Shown piece after piece: positions 1 through 5,825 of a DNA stretch of 8,312 bases (the stretch's first letter is position 1; the number at the start of each line of letters is the position of its first letter). The position numbers and the translations under genes were made by a program. The notes below the pieces were generated by a model. That model saw nothing but the letters and a program-made list of their open reading frames with translations, did no database searches and was not told the DNA's origin. The stretch comes from Clostridiales bacterium. GTDB taxonomy: Bacteria > Bacillota > Clostridia > Oscillospirales > Oscillospiraceae. The DNA is taken from contig DYBS01000087.1 of assembly GCA_019418525.1 (NCBI GenBank), positions 1 to 8,312 of the forward strand, read 5' to 3'.

Positions 1-30
1 GAACAGGGAGAGCCAGGCATGTCGCTTCAT
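1..30 (-). CDS. 5' end of a leftward gene, possibly exported protein (partial)
   Basis: Only the first ten codons lie in the window. On the minus strand an ATG at 30-28 is preceded by a purine-rich AGAAAGGGATG stretch (roughly 10 nt upstream), a plausible ribosome binding site. The visible residues read MKRHAWLSLF: two basic residues followed by a hydrophobic start, as at the beginning of a signal peptide or membrane anchor. That is suggestive only. The gene is divergent from the small gene at 222-476. Function cannot be assigned from ten residues. Confidence 0.45.
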   Translation of the reverse strand, partial: MKRHAWLSLF

Positions 31-72
31 GGAAATCACATCCCTTTCTTTTGATATAAAGTCGTAATATTT

Positions 73-86
73 GTATTGGTTAATAC
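73..86. promoter_or_regulatory. Short inverted repeat in divergent intergenic region
   Basis: GTATT-GGTT-AATAC is a perfect 5-bp inverted repeat in the AT-rich stretch between the leftward partial gene and the rightward small gene. It could be an operator serving either gene. I see no well-formed promoter overlapping it, so it stays a weak candidate. Confidence 0.25.
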
Positions 87-131
87 AGAGAGAATTAAAA
101 GAGAAGCAGAAAAATCAAGAATCTGTTTGGG

Positions 132-149
132 CTTTACACTACTTTACAC
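132..149. repeat. Direct repeat CTTTACAC x2, 10-bp period
   Basis: CTTTACAC occurs twice, separated by TA, giving a 10-bp period (one helical turn) about 75 bp upstream of the small gene. Direct repeats at one-turn spacing are a typical layout for dimeric response-regulator sites, but with only two copies chance is a realistic explanation. Confidence 0.3.
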
Positions 150-221
150 AGCGCGGTGGAAAAAGTCAAGGCTGCGGGGACGCGCATAGGATGGAGCAGC
201 GCTTGAGAAAGGAGGTGTCCC

Positions 222-476
222 ATGGACGGTTTTCTTCCCTGCGGCGGCAAGAGCCGTGCGGTGGCCGACGGCGTGCGGGAGCCCATGCACCGCTATACAT
301 ACCCCATCGCCCGGCCTCTCCCGGTCCAAGAGCCGGGAGCCGGGGAGCGGACCCGGACGCTGGAGCTTTTGCTGGAGCAGAACCAGCTCCTGTCCGATCT
401 GCTGGGGGCGGTCAACTCTCTGACGGCGGCGGTGCTGGCCCTCCAATGCCGGCCGGATCATCTTACGGAAAGATAA
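222..476 (+). CDS. Small hypothetical protein, 84 aa, with C-terminal amphipathic helix
   Basis: I do not recognise this gene. It is credible because a near-consensus Shine-Dalgarno sequence (AAAGGAGGTG, 208-217) sits about 5 nt before the ATG and the ORF ends cleanly at TAA. The N-terminal half (residues 1-45) is rich in Gly, Pro and Arg and probably disordered. It contains one Cys in the CGG segment near residue 7. Residues about 46-76 (LELLLEQNQLLSDLLGAVNS and following) are Leu/Gln-rich with heptad-like spacing and look like an amphipathic helix or short coiled coil, so self-association or docking on a partner is possible. There is no signal peptide or transmembrane segment. The LCP promoter begins about 15 bp after its stop, so the two genes are probably transcribed separately, although no clear terminator separates them. 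Confidence 0.6.
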   Translation: MDGFLPCGGKSRAVADGVREPMHRYTYPIARPLPVQEPGAGERTRTLELLLEQNQLLSDLLGAVNSLTAAVLALQCRPDHLTER

Positions 477-491
477 AATTTTGTTTTACGC

Positions 492-520
492 TTGCCCAGG
501 CGCGCTTTTTCCGTTATACT
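492..520 (+). promoter_or_regulatory. Sigma-A-type promoter of the LCP gene
   Basis: The -35 box TTGCCC (492-497) and the -10 box TATACT (515-520) are separated by exactly 17 bp. The -10 matches the consensus at 5 of 6 positions and the -35 at 4 of 6. Transcription would start near 527, leaving an untranslated leader of about 50 nt before the ATG at 577. Confidence 0.6.
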
Positions 521-576
521 AAATTCTGTTGTTTGTTGACATAAGCATTTTTCACAAGGAAAGGGGTACGGGCTCC

Positions 577-1611
577 ATGGGAAAACGCGTCCGGCGGGCT
601 AGACGGCCTTCTTTGCTGCGGCGAATCGGAAAGCTGCTCTACGGATTGCTGGTGGTACTTTCGGCGGTGGTCGTGGTACTGTACCTCTTCTTCATTGTCC
701 TGAAAAAGGAGCCCACTATGGCTCCGAATCCAACCGCTCCGGTTACAGGCACCGCCGCGCCGGAGAGCGGGGACACGCCGGTGACGGTCAACGGTTTGAC
801 CCGGAAGGATAAGACCTACACCGTCCTTCTCACCTGTCCGGACGCCACCAGCGGCAACGCCGATTCTATCATGGTGGCCATGTATGACACGGTGAACCAG
901 AAGGCAGGGCTGGTCTCCATTCCTCGGGACACCCTGGTGGAGGGGGAGAGCCCCAACGGCAACCACTACTATAAGATCAACTCCTCCTACCATTACGGCA
1001 TCGATGAGTTGAAGGAGACGGTGTCCCAGCTGCTGGGTATCCCTATCGACTACTATGTGGCCATCGATGTGGAGACCTTCCCCAAGCTGGTGGATATGGT
1101 GGGGGGTGTGGACTTCGAGATCCCGGTCTATATGGACTACGACGACCCCACCCAGGATCTGCACATCCACTTCCAGCAGGGTATGACCCACTTGGACGGC
1201 CAGGCGGCCATGGAGGTTTGCCGGTTCCGGCACAACAACGCTGGCAAGACCCAGGTGGCCTACACCGACGTGGAGCGCACCCAGACCCAGCAGAAGATCC
1301 TCACCCTCATCGCCCAGAAGGCTCTGTCCCAGCCGGACAATATCCCGGGTTATATCAACCTGGTGTCCGAAAATGTGGAGACCGATCTCCAGCTGGGCGA
1401 GATGCTGTGGTTTGCCGAGGCGGCGCTGAAGTTCGACCTCTCAAACGATCTGTCCACCGCCACCCTGCCGGGCGACGGCACCGTCACCTATAAGGGCTGG
1501 ACCTACTGCTATGAGCTCTATCCTGAGGAGACCCTGTCCATCCTCAATACGATGCTCAACCCCTACACCAGCGATATCACCGAGGATATGGTGAACATTT
1601 TGCAAAAGTAA
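577..1611 (+). CDS. LytR-CpsA-Psr (LCP) family protein, 344 aa
   Basis: LCP enzymes are membrane-anchored and transfer undecaprenyl-linked anionic polymers (teichoic acid, capsule) onto peptidoglycan outside the cell. The protein has a very basic N-terminus (residues 1-19), one transmembrane helix (about 20-42), a Pro/Thr-rich linker (45-75) and the LCP domain (about 80-245). Visible family motifs are SIPRDT (114-119), KINSSY (133-138), GGVDFEIP (176-183), the CRFRH segment (215-219) and D231..R234..Q238-Q239. About 100 C-terminal residues form an accessory tail. Odd point: the usual R-[ST]-D-T motif of the first half reads NADS (94-97), so the Asp is kept but the Arg is missing. The ATG at 577 is preferred over an in-frame TTG at 529: it follows AGGAAAGGGG (557-566) and puts a normal basic/hydrophobic membrane anchor at the N-terminus. 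The natural substrate cannot be told from this window. Confidence 0.9.
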   Translation: MGKRVRRARRPSLLRRIGKLLYGLLVVLSAVVVVLYLFFIVLKKEPTMAPNPTAPVTGTAAPESGDTPVTVNGLTRKDKTYTVLLTCPDATSGNADSIMVAMYDTVNQKAGLVSIPRDTLVEGESPNGNHYYKINSSYHYGIDELKETVSQLLGIPIDYYVAIDVETFPKLVDMVGGVDFEIPVYMDYDDPTQDLHIHFQQGMTHLDGQAAMEVCRFRHNNAGKTQVAYTDVERTQTQQKILTLIAQKALSQPDNIPGYINLVSENVETDLQLGEMLWFAEAALKFDLSNDLSTATLPGDGTVTYKGWTYCYELYPEETLSILNTMLNPYTSDITEDMVNILQK

Positions 1612-1617
1612 GCGGCA

Positions 1618-1654
1618 CGCCGCCGGAGTGATCATCACTCCGGCGGCGTTTCTT
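1618..1654 (+). terminator. Intrinsic terminator after the LCP gene, shared with the convergent operon
   Basis: A perfect 14-bp stem (CGCCGCCGGAGTGA at 1618-1631 with its complement at 1635-1648) encloses a 3-nt loop and is followed by TTTCTTATT on the plus strand. It starts 6 nt after the LCP stop codon. On the minus strand the same hairpin lies 7 nt after the tyrA stop. The T-run there is poorer (TTACTTTTGC, beginning a few bases downstream), so it probably ends both transcripts but is stronger rightward. Confidence 0.85.
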
Positions 1655-1655
1655 A

Positions 1656-2516
1656 TTATTCCAACAGATCCGGGCCGGGCAGGTCCATCTGCCGTTTCCG
1701 GGCGGCGGAGCGGGCGAGCTTCTGGCTGAGCTGGGCGGCGTCGCCGCCGGCCAGGACCTCCCGGTAGGCGGTGAGGGACTCCAGCAGCCGGTCCACCGAT
1801 TCCACCAGAGCGGGGCGGTTCATGGAGAAGAGCTCGGTCCACAGCCCCACGTCCAGGGCGGCCACCCGGGTGCAGCCCCGGAAGGAGGAGCCCTCGAACC
1901 CCCGGCAGGTGAAGAGCATGGGGTCATCACAGACGCTGACGGCGATCACGTGCATGAGCTGGCTGGTGTAGGCGATCATGGCGTCGTGCTCCTCCGCCGT
2001 GGTGCGGTACACGTCCCGGCAGCCGATGTGGTCGGCCAGGCGCTCCAGGAGGGCGATGTGCTCCGCCGTGCTGGTCTCCCGGGGGACCAGGATCAGGTGG
2101 CTCCCCTGGAACATCTCGGCAAAGGCGTGCTCGATGCCGGAAAACTCGGTGCCCGCCATGGGGTGGCAGCCGATGAAGTCCACGGTGTCGGGGAGCACCT
2201 CCGCTGCCTCCAGCACGGCGGTCTTGACGCCGCACACGTCGGTGACCAGACACCCGGTCTTGAACTGGTCCCGGTACCGGGCCAGAAAGTCCACGATGCC
2301 CCGGGGATGGAGGGCCAGCATCACCACATCGGCCTCGGGCAGGACGGTGGCGGCGTCCTCGGTGACGAAGTCGGCCACGCCGTGCTCGGAGGCAAAGCGC
2401 AGGGTGGGCTGGGACACGTCCACACCCACGATCTCAAAATCCTCAAAGCCCTTCAGGGCCAGGGCCATGGAGCCGCCGATGAGGCCCAGGCCCACGATAA
2501 CCAGACGTTTTTTCAT
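1656..2516 (-). CDS. tyrA: Prephenate dehydrogenase, 286 aa
   Basis: It catalyses NAD-dependent oxidative decarboxylation of prephenate to 4-hydroxyphenylpyruvate, the tyrosine-specific branch step, in the cytoplasm. The N-terminal Rossmann fold shows GLGLIG (9-14). An acidic residue, D33, follows the second strand, which favours NAD over NADP. The diagnostic GCHPMAGTEFSG segment (116-127) follows, with H118 as the conserved substrate-site His, and the C-terminal half is the helical dimerisation domain. The length matches stand-alone TyrA proteins without a fused chorismate mutase or ACT domain. The DVCGVK segment (93-98) carries Gly where many family members have Ser (SVK). The start is fixed by AGGAGG (2525-2530) 8 nt before the ATG. 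It is the last gene of the aroF operon, 81 nt after aroF, and its ATG overlaps the stop of a 27-codon ORF built from a second copy of its own 5' end. Confidence 0.95.
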   Translation of the reverse strand: MKKRLVIVGLGLIGGSMALALKGFEDFEIVGVDVSQPTLRFASEHGVADFVTEDAATVLPEADVVMLALHPRGIVDFLARYRDQFKTGCLVTDVCGVKTAVLEAAEVLPDTVDFIGCHPMAGTEFSGIEHAFAEMFQGSHLILVPRETSTAEHIALLERLADHIGCRDVYRTTAEEHDAMIAYTSQLMHVIAVSVCDDPMLFTCRGFEGSSFRGCTRVAALDVGLWTELFSMNRPALVESVDRLLESLTAYREVLAGGDAAQLSQKLARSAARKRQMDLPGPDLLE

Positions 2517-2596
2517 AGCAATAACCTCCTGAGAAGCGGAAAGGTAGGGGCACCGCCGATGAGCCCCAGACCCACGATGACCAGACGTTTTTTCAT
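2472..2596 (-). repeat. Tandem partial duplication of the tyrA 5' end (2 x 45 bp, 80-bp period)
   Basis: The 45 bp from the tyrA ATG through codon 15 (2516-2472) recur at 2596-2552 with four differences. All four are at third codon positions and synonymous (Val6, Gly9, Gly11, Gly15). Both copies therefore encode MKKRLVIVGLGLIGG. Similarity starts at the ATG and stops right after codon 15, with unrelated sequence beyond both ends. The divergence argues against a simple assembly stutter. Confidence 0.9.
2513..2596 (-). CDS. 27-codon ORF from duplicated tyrA start, translationally coupled to tyrA
   Basis: The ORF starts with ATG 1 nt after the aroF TAA, with GGGAG (2609-2605) about 8 nt upstream as a modest ribosome binding site. 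It encodes the 15-residue NAD-loop start of TyrA (MKKRLVIVGLGLIGG) followed by 12 unrelated residues (APTFPLLRRLLL). Its TGA overlaps the tyrA ATG as ATGA, and the tyrA AGGAGG lies inside its last codons. This is the geometry of translational coupling. It may be a remnant of the original tyrA start after a recombination event, a functional coupling peptide, or both. The peptide is too short to fold as a Rossmann unit. Confidence 0.45.
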   Translation of the reverse strand: MKKRLVIVGLGLIGGAPTFPLLRRLLL

Positions 2597-2597
2597 C

Positions 2598-3617
2598 TTA
2601 CATCTCCCGGCCCACGCAGCGGGCCACCGGGTCAAGAGCGGACATGAGGGACTGGAACTGCTCCGGCGTCAGGGACTGGGCCCCGTCACACAGGGCGTTT
2701 TTCGGGTCGTTGTGGACCTCCACGATGAGGCCGTCGGCCCCGGCGGCCACCGCCGCCATGGACATGCGCTCCACCATCCAGGCCTTGCCGCAGGCGTGGG
2801 AGGGGTCCACCACCACCGGCAGGTGGGAGAGCTGCTTCACCGCCAGCACCGCCGATAGGTCCAGGGTGTTGCGGGTGTAGGTCTCGAAGGTGCGGATGCC
2901 CCGCTCGCAGAGAATGACGTTGGGGTTGCCCCCGGCCATGATGTACTCGGCGGACATGAGCCACTCCTCGATGGTGGAGGAGAGGCCCCGCTTGAGGAGG
3001 ATGGGCTTGGTGGTGCGCTTGCCCAGCTTTTTGAGGAGGTCGAAGTTCTGCATGTTCCGGGCTCCCACCTGGATCACGTCCACGCATTCCTCAAAGAGCT
3101 CGATGTACTCGGTGCCCATGATCTCGGTGACAATGGGCAGGCCCGTGGCCTCCTTGGCCTTCCGGAGGAGGTTGAGGCCCTCGCACTCCAGACCCTGGAA
3201 GGCGTAGGGGGAGGTGCGGGGCTTGAAGGCCCCTCCCCGCAGGGCGGCGGCGCCGCTGGCTTTGACCGCCTGGGCCACCTGGGTGATCTGACTTTCGCTC
3301 TCCACCGAGCAGGGCCCGGCGATGACCGCCAGGCGCTTGCCGCCGATGGTGCGGCCGTTGCACAGGGGGAGCACCGTGTCGTCGGGGTGGTACTTGCGAT
3401 TAGCCTTCTTGTAGGGCTCTGTGACCCGCATGACCTTCTCCACGCCGGGCAGCTGCTCCAGCAGCTCCTGGTCGATCTGGGCGGCGTTGCCCTCGGCACC
3501 CAGGACGGTGGTCTCAGCGCCGTGGGAGATGTTGACCTGGACGCCCCCGGCCTTCATGGCCTGGATGGCCTCCTGGAGCTGCTCGGGGGTGAAATTGGGT
3601 TTCATAATGACGACCAT
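2598..3617 (-). CDS. aroF: 3-deoxy-7-phosphoheptulonate (DAHP) synthase, type I-beta, 339 aa
   Basis: It condenses phosphoenolpyruvate and erythrose 4-phosphate to DAHP, the first step of the shikimate pathway. Residues 1 to about 70 form the ferredoxin-like N-terminal domain seen in the Thermotoga maritima enzyme, where it mediates feedback inhibition by Tyr/Phe; the YHPDDTV junction is recognisable at 76-82. The (beta/alpha)8 barrel follows, with AGPCSVES (100-107), RGGAFKPRTSPYAFQG (127-142), LLKRG and DPSHACG. The metal ligands of the family map to C103, the His of DPSHACG, the Glu of VEVH and the Asp of CDGAQ. The ATG at 3617 is chosen because AAAGGA lies about 11 nt upstream and the family begins here (MVVIMKP); an in-frame upstream extension would run through the attenuator hairpin. 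It is the first structural gene after the Tyr leader, so expression is probably set by attenuation and activity by allosteric feedback. Confidence 0.95.
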   Translation of the reverse strand: MVVIMKPNFTPEQLQEAIQAMKAGGVQVNISHGAETTVLGAEGNAAQIDQELLEQLPGVEKVMRVTEPYKKANRKYHPDDTVLPLCNGRTIGGKRLAVIAGPCSVESESQITQVAQAVKASGAAALRGGAFKPRTSPYAFQGLECEGLNLLRKAKEATGLPIVTEIMGTEYIELFEECVDVIQVGARNMQNFDLLKKLGKRTTKPILLKRGLSSTIEEWLMSAEYIMAGGNPNVILCERGIRTFETYTRNTLDLSAVLAVKQLSHLPVVVDPSHACGKAWMVERMSMAAVAAGADGLIVEVHNDPKNALCDGAQSLTPEQFQSLMSALDPVARCVGREM

Positions 3618-3636
3618 AGCGTTCTCATCCTTTCTC

Positions 3637-3679
3637 AAGAAAAACAAAAGCCGCGGCGGCCCAACTGGGCTGCCGCGGC
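3637..3679 (-). terminator. Attenuator terminator in the aroF leader
   Basis: Left arm GCCGCGGCAGCCCA (3679-3666) pairs with right arm TGGGCCGCCGCGGC (3663-3650), with one A-C mismatch, and is followed by TTTTGTTTTTCTT (3649-3637). It lies after the leader-peptide stop and only about 20 nt before the aroF ATG, so it can only act as a conditional terminator inside the operon's own transcript. Confidence 0.85.
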
Positions 3680-3728
3680 GGTGTGTCTCCACCCTGTGAG
3701 GTGGGCTCCGTCCGGTGTGACAGGCCGG

Positions 3729-3803
3729 TTATGGGCATGAAAACAGACCGCTGCCATAATAGTAGCGGTAGCTCTCATACGCATAGCCGAACCGACGGAT
3801 CAT
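3729..3803 (-). CDS. Tyrosine-rich leader peptide, 24 aa
   Basis: The ATG at 3803 follows AGGAGG (3816-3811) at 7-nt spacing, an excellent translation start. The peptide contains the run FGYAYESYRYYY (residues 5-16) and ends SCP before TAA. Six of 24 residues are Tyr (7, 9, 12, 14, 15, 16), using both TAT and TAC, and two are Phe (5, 21). That composition is far from random and matches the end product of the aroF-tyrA operon downstream. The stop codon is about 50 nt before the terminator hairpin. The likely role is as a sensor of charged tRNA-Tyr (perhaps tRNA-Phe) through ribosome stalling, not as a protein with its own function. Confidence 0.8.
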   Translation of the reverse strand: MIRRFGYAYESYRYYYGSGLFSCP

Positions 3804-3834
3804 AGCCGTACCTCCTGGAGAAATCGTTATCTGC

Positions 3835-3863
3835 ACTTTAGCACTTTTTGCTGTTGAAGTCAA
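3835..3863 (-). promoter_or_regulatory. Sigma-A promoter of the aroF-tyrA operon
   Basis: On the minus strand TTGACT (3863-3858) and TAAAGT (3840-3835) are separated by exactly 17 bp. The predicted start is near 3828, which puts the leader Shine-Dalgarno about 12 nt from the 5' end. The promoter lies just beyond the ABC operon terminator, so the aroF operon is an independent unit. Confidence 0.75.
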
Positions 3864-3873
3864 GGGCTTTTAC

Positions 3874-3910
3874 AAAAAAATCTCCCCCCGGCCCGGAGGT
3901 CGGAGGGAGA
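3874..3910 (-). terminator. Intrinsic terminator of the ABC exporter operon
   Basis: A 10-bp stem, TCTCCCTCCG (3910-3901) with CGGGGGGAGA (3890-3881, one U-G pair), has a 10-nt loop and is followed directly by seven Ts on the minus strand (3880-3874). It starts 8 nt after the stop codon of the second ABC gene. Confidence 0.85.
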
Positions 3911-3917
3911 TGAGGAT

Positions 3918-5825
3918 TTAATCCAGTTCCAGAGCGCCGGTATAGAGCTGGTAATAGGTGCCCTTGAGGGCCAGCAGCTCGTCGTGGCTGCCCCGCTCGA
4001 TGATGCGGCCGTGGTCCAGCACCATGATGGCGTCGGAGTTCTTGACCGTGGAGAGGCGGTGGGCGATGACGAACACGGTGCGTCCGGTCATCAGCGCGTC
4101 CATGCCCCGCTGCACGATGGCCTCGGTGCGGGTGTCGATGGAAGAAGTGGCCTCGTCCAGGATCATCACCGGGGGATCGGCCACCGCCGCCCGGGCAATG
4201 GCCAGCAGCTGCCGCTGGCCCTGGGAGAGGCTGGCGCCGTTGCCCGAGAGGGGGGTGTCATAGCCCTGGGGCAGGCGGGTGATAAAGTCGTGGGCGCCGG
4301 CCAGCTTGGCTGCAGCGATACACTCCTCGTCACAGGCGTCCAGACGACCGTAGCGGATGTTGTCCATGACGGTGCCGGTGAAGAGGTTGGTGTCCTGGAG
4401 CACCACGCCCAGACTGCGGCGGAGGTCGGCCTTGCGGATGTTGCGGATGTCGATGCCGTCGTAGAGGATGGTGCCGCTCTGGATGTCATAGAAGCGGTTG
4501 ATGAGGTTGGTGATGGTGGTCTTGCCCGCGCCGGTGGAGCCCACGAAGGCCACCTTCTGGCCAGGCTTGGCGTAGAGGGACACGTCGTGGAGGACAGTCT
4601 TTTCGGGCACATAGCCGAAGTCCACATGGTTGAGGCGCACATCGCCGGTGAGGCGAGTGTAGGTGAAGCCGCCGTTTTCGCCGGGCTGCTTCCAGGCCCA
4701 CATGTTGGTGACCTGCTCGCACTCCTCCAGGGAGCCGTCGGCCTTTTCCTTCACGTTGACCAGAGTGACATAGCCCTCGTCCTCCTCGGCCTGCTCGTCG
4801 ATGAGGGCGAAGATGCGCCGGGTACCGGCCAGACCCATGATGACCGCGTTGAGCTGGTTGGATACCTGGCCGATGTTGCTGGCGAACTGCTTGGTCATGT
4901 TGAGGAAGGGCACGGCGATGCTGATGCTGAAGGCCATGCCGGAGATGCTGACGTTGGGGGCGCCGCTGATGAGGAGGATGCCGCCCACCAGGGCAACCAC
5001 CACATAGAGGACGTTGCCGATGTTCATGAGGATGGGCATGAGCATGTTGGCATAGCGGTTGGCCTTCTCAGCGTCGGAGAAGAGGGCGTCGTTGATGGCG
5101 TCAAAGCCCTCCTTGGCGGCCTCCTCGTGGCAGAACACCTTGATGACCTTCTGCCCGTTCATCATCTCTTCAATGTAGCCCTCGGTGCGAGCCAGAGCCT
5201 GTTGCTGGCGGATGAAGTACTTGGCGGAGCCGCCGCCCACCTTGCGCACCACCAGGGTCATGAGCACCACGCCCAGCACCACCACCAGGGTGAGCCAGAG
5301 GCTGTAATAAATCATAATGCCGAACACGGTCAGCACCATCACGGTGGACAGGAGCAGCTGGGGGAAGCTCTGGGACACCATCTGGCGGAGGGTGTCGATG
5401 TCGTTGGTGTAGTAGCTCATCACGTCGCCGTGATTGTGGGTGTCAAAGTAGCGGATGGGCAGGTCCTGCATGCCATTGAACATCTTTTCACGGAGCTTGG
5501 CCAGGGAGCCCTGGGTGATGATGGCCATCATCTGGTTGAAGGCGAAGCAGGCGATGAGGCTCAGGATGTAAAAGACGGCCAGCAGCAGCACCAGGTGGGT
5601 GATCTGACCGGAGACCGCGGCCCAGTCGCCGCTCTGCCAGCTCACTTCCACGGCGGCGATGACGTTCTGCATGAAGATGGAGGGGAGGGAGCTGACCACG
5701 GCGTTGAAGATGATGCACACCACGACCACCGGCATCATCACGGGGTAGAACTGGAAGAGCATCCGGATCAGGCGGCCCAGCACGCCGGCGGTGCCAGGCT
5801 GGTTGGGTTTCTTATTCCTGGACAT
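3918..5825 (-). CDS. ABC exporter half-transporter, canonical catalytic-site subunit, 635 aa
   Basis: This is a fused membrane/ATPase subunit of a type IV (B-type) exporter. Residues about 25-325 hold six hydrophobic helices and the rest is the nucleotide-binding domain. Motifs: Walker A GSTGAGKTT with K435, Q-loop LQDTNLF, signature LSQGQ (533-537, not LSGGQ), Walker B MILDEATSSID with D557 and catalytic E558, and switch H589 in IAHRLS. Residues about 344-394, between the membrane and ATPase domains, form a roughly 50-residue charged linker containing MWAWKQ that most half-transporters lack. The ATG at 5825 has AGGTGA upstream and overlaps the previous gene's end by 14 nt, indicating translational coupling and stoichiometric production. 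Together with the upstream gene it resembles the BmrCD/LmrCD/TM287-288 class of multidrug exporters. The substrate is unknown. Confidence 0.93.
   Translation of the reverse strand: MSRNKKPNQPGTAGVLGRLIRMLFQFYPVMMPVVVVCIIFNAVVSSLPSIFMQNVIAAVEVSWQSGDWAAVSGQITHLVLLLAVFYILSLIACFAFNQMMAIITQGSLAKLREKMFNGMQDLPIRYFDTHNHGDVMSYYTNDIDTLRQMVSQSFPQLLLSTVMVLTVFGIMIYYSLWLTLVVVLGVVLMTLVVRKVGGGSAKYFIRQQQALARTEGYIEEMMNGQKVIKVFCHEEAAKEGFDAINDALFSDAEKANRYANMLMPILMNIGNVLYVVVALVGGILLISGAPNVSISGMAFSISIAVPFLNMTKQFASNIGQVSNQLNAVIMGLAGTRRIFALIDEQAEEDEGYVTLVNVKEKADGSLEECEQVTNMWAWKQPGENGGFTYTRLTGDVRLNHVDFGYVPEKTVLHDVSLYAKPGQKVAFVGSTGAGKTTITNLINRFYDIQSGTILYDGIDIRNIRKADLRRSLGVVLQDTNLFTGTVMDNIRYGRLDACDEECIAAAKLAGAHDFITRLPQGYDTPLSGNGASLSQGQRQLLAIARAAVADPPVMILDEATSSIDTRTEAIVQRGMDALMTGRTVFVIAHRLSTVKNSDAIMVLDHGRIIERGSHDELLALKGTYYQLYTGALELD

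Larger units (their letters stand above)
3637..3828 (-). promoter_or_regulatory. Candidate tyrosine attenuator leader of aroF-tyrA
   Basis: The leader RNA runs from the predicted start (about 3828) through the Tyr-rich ORF to the terminator. Competing pairings can be drawn. 1:2 joins leader codons 2-5 (3799-3791, TCCGTCGGT) to ACCGGACGGA (3716-3707): 9 bp with one bulge. 2:3 joins CGGACGG (3714-3708) to CCGCCG (3681-3676): 6 GC pairs with one bulged A, overlapping the base of the terminator's left arm. 3:4 is the terminator. A smaller hairpin, CCACCT/GGGTGG (3704-3689), lies between. A ribosome stalled at the first Tyr codons (7 and 9) would cover segment 1 and free segment 2 to pair with 3, preventing termination when tyrosine is scarce. 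The 2:3 pairing removes only about 4 bp of the terminator, the weakest part of the model. Confidence 0.65.

Noticed and set aside
536..541. TTGACA just before the LCP start codon
   Set aside because: A 17-bp spacer would place the -10 over the Shine-Dalgarno (GAAAGG), which is not a -10 sequence. The promoter at 492-520 fits much better.
529..576. In-frame TTG start for the LCP gene, 16 codons upstream
   Set aside because: It falls at the predicted transcription start with no ribosome binding site, and the extension would precede the normal basic/hydrophobic N-terminus. The ATG at 577 has AGGAAAGGGG upstream.
3618..3692. In-frame upstream extension of aroF
   Set aside because: It would be translated through the attenuator terminator hairpin, adds residues unlike the family N-terminus, and a good start with a ribosome binding site exists at 3617.
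3670..3696. T-box-like string: AGGGTGG followed by ACCGC and GCGG upstream of the aroF terminator
   Set aside because: The T-box consensus has AGGGTGG directly joined to N-ACCGCG. Here six extra bases (AGACAC) separate the halves, which would destroy the tRNA acceptor bulge, and I see no convincing stem I in the short leader. A covariance-model search with the T-box family would settle it.
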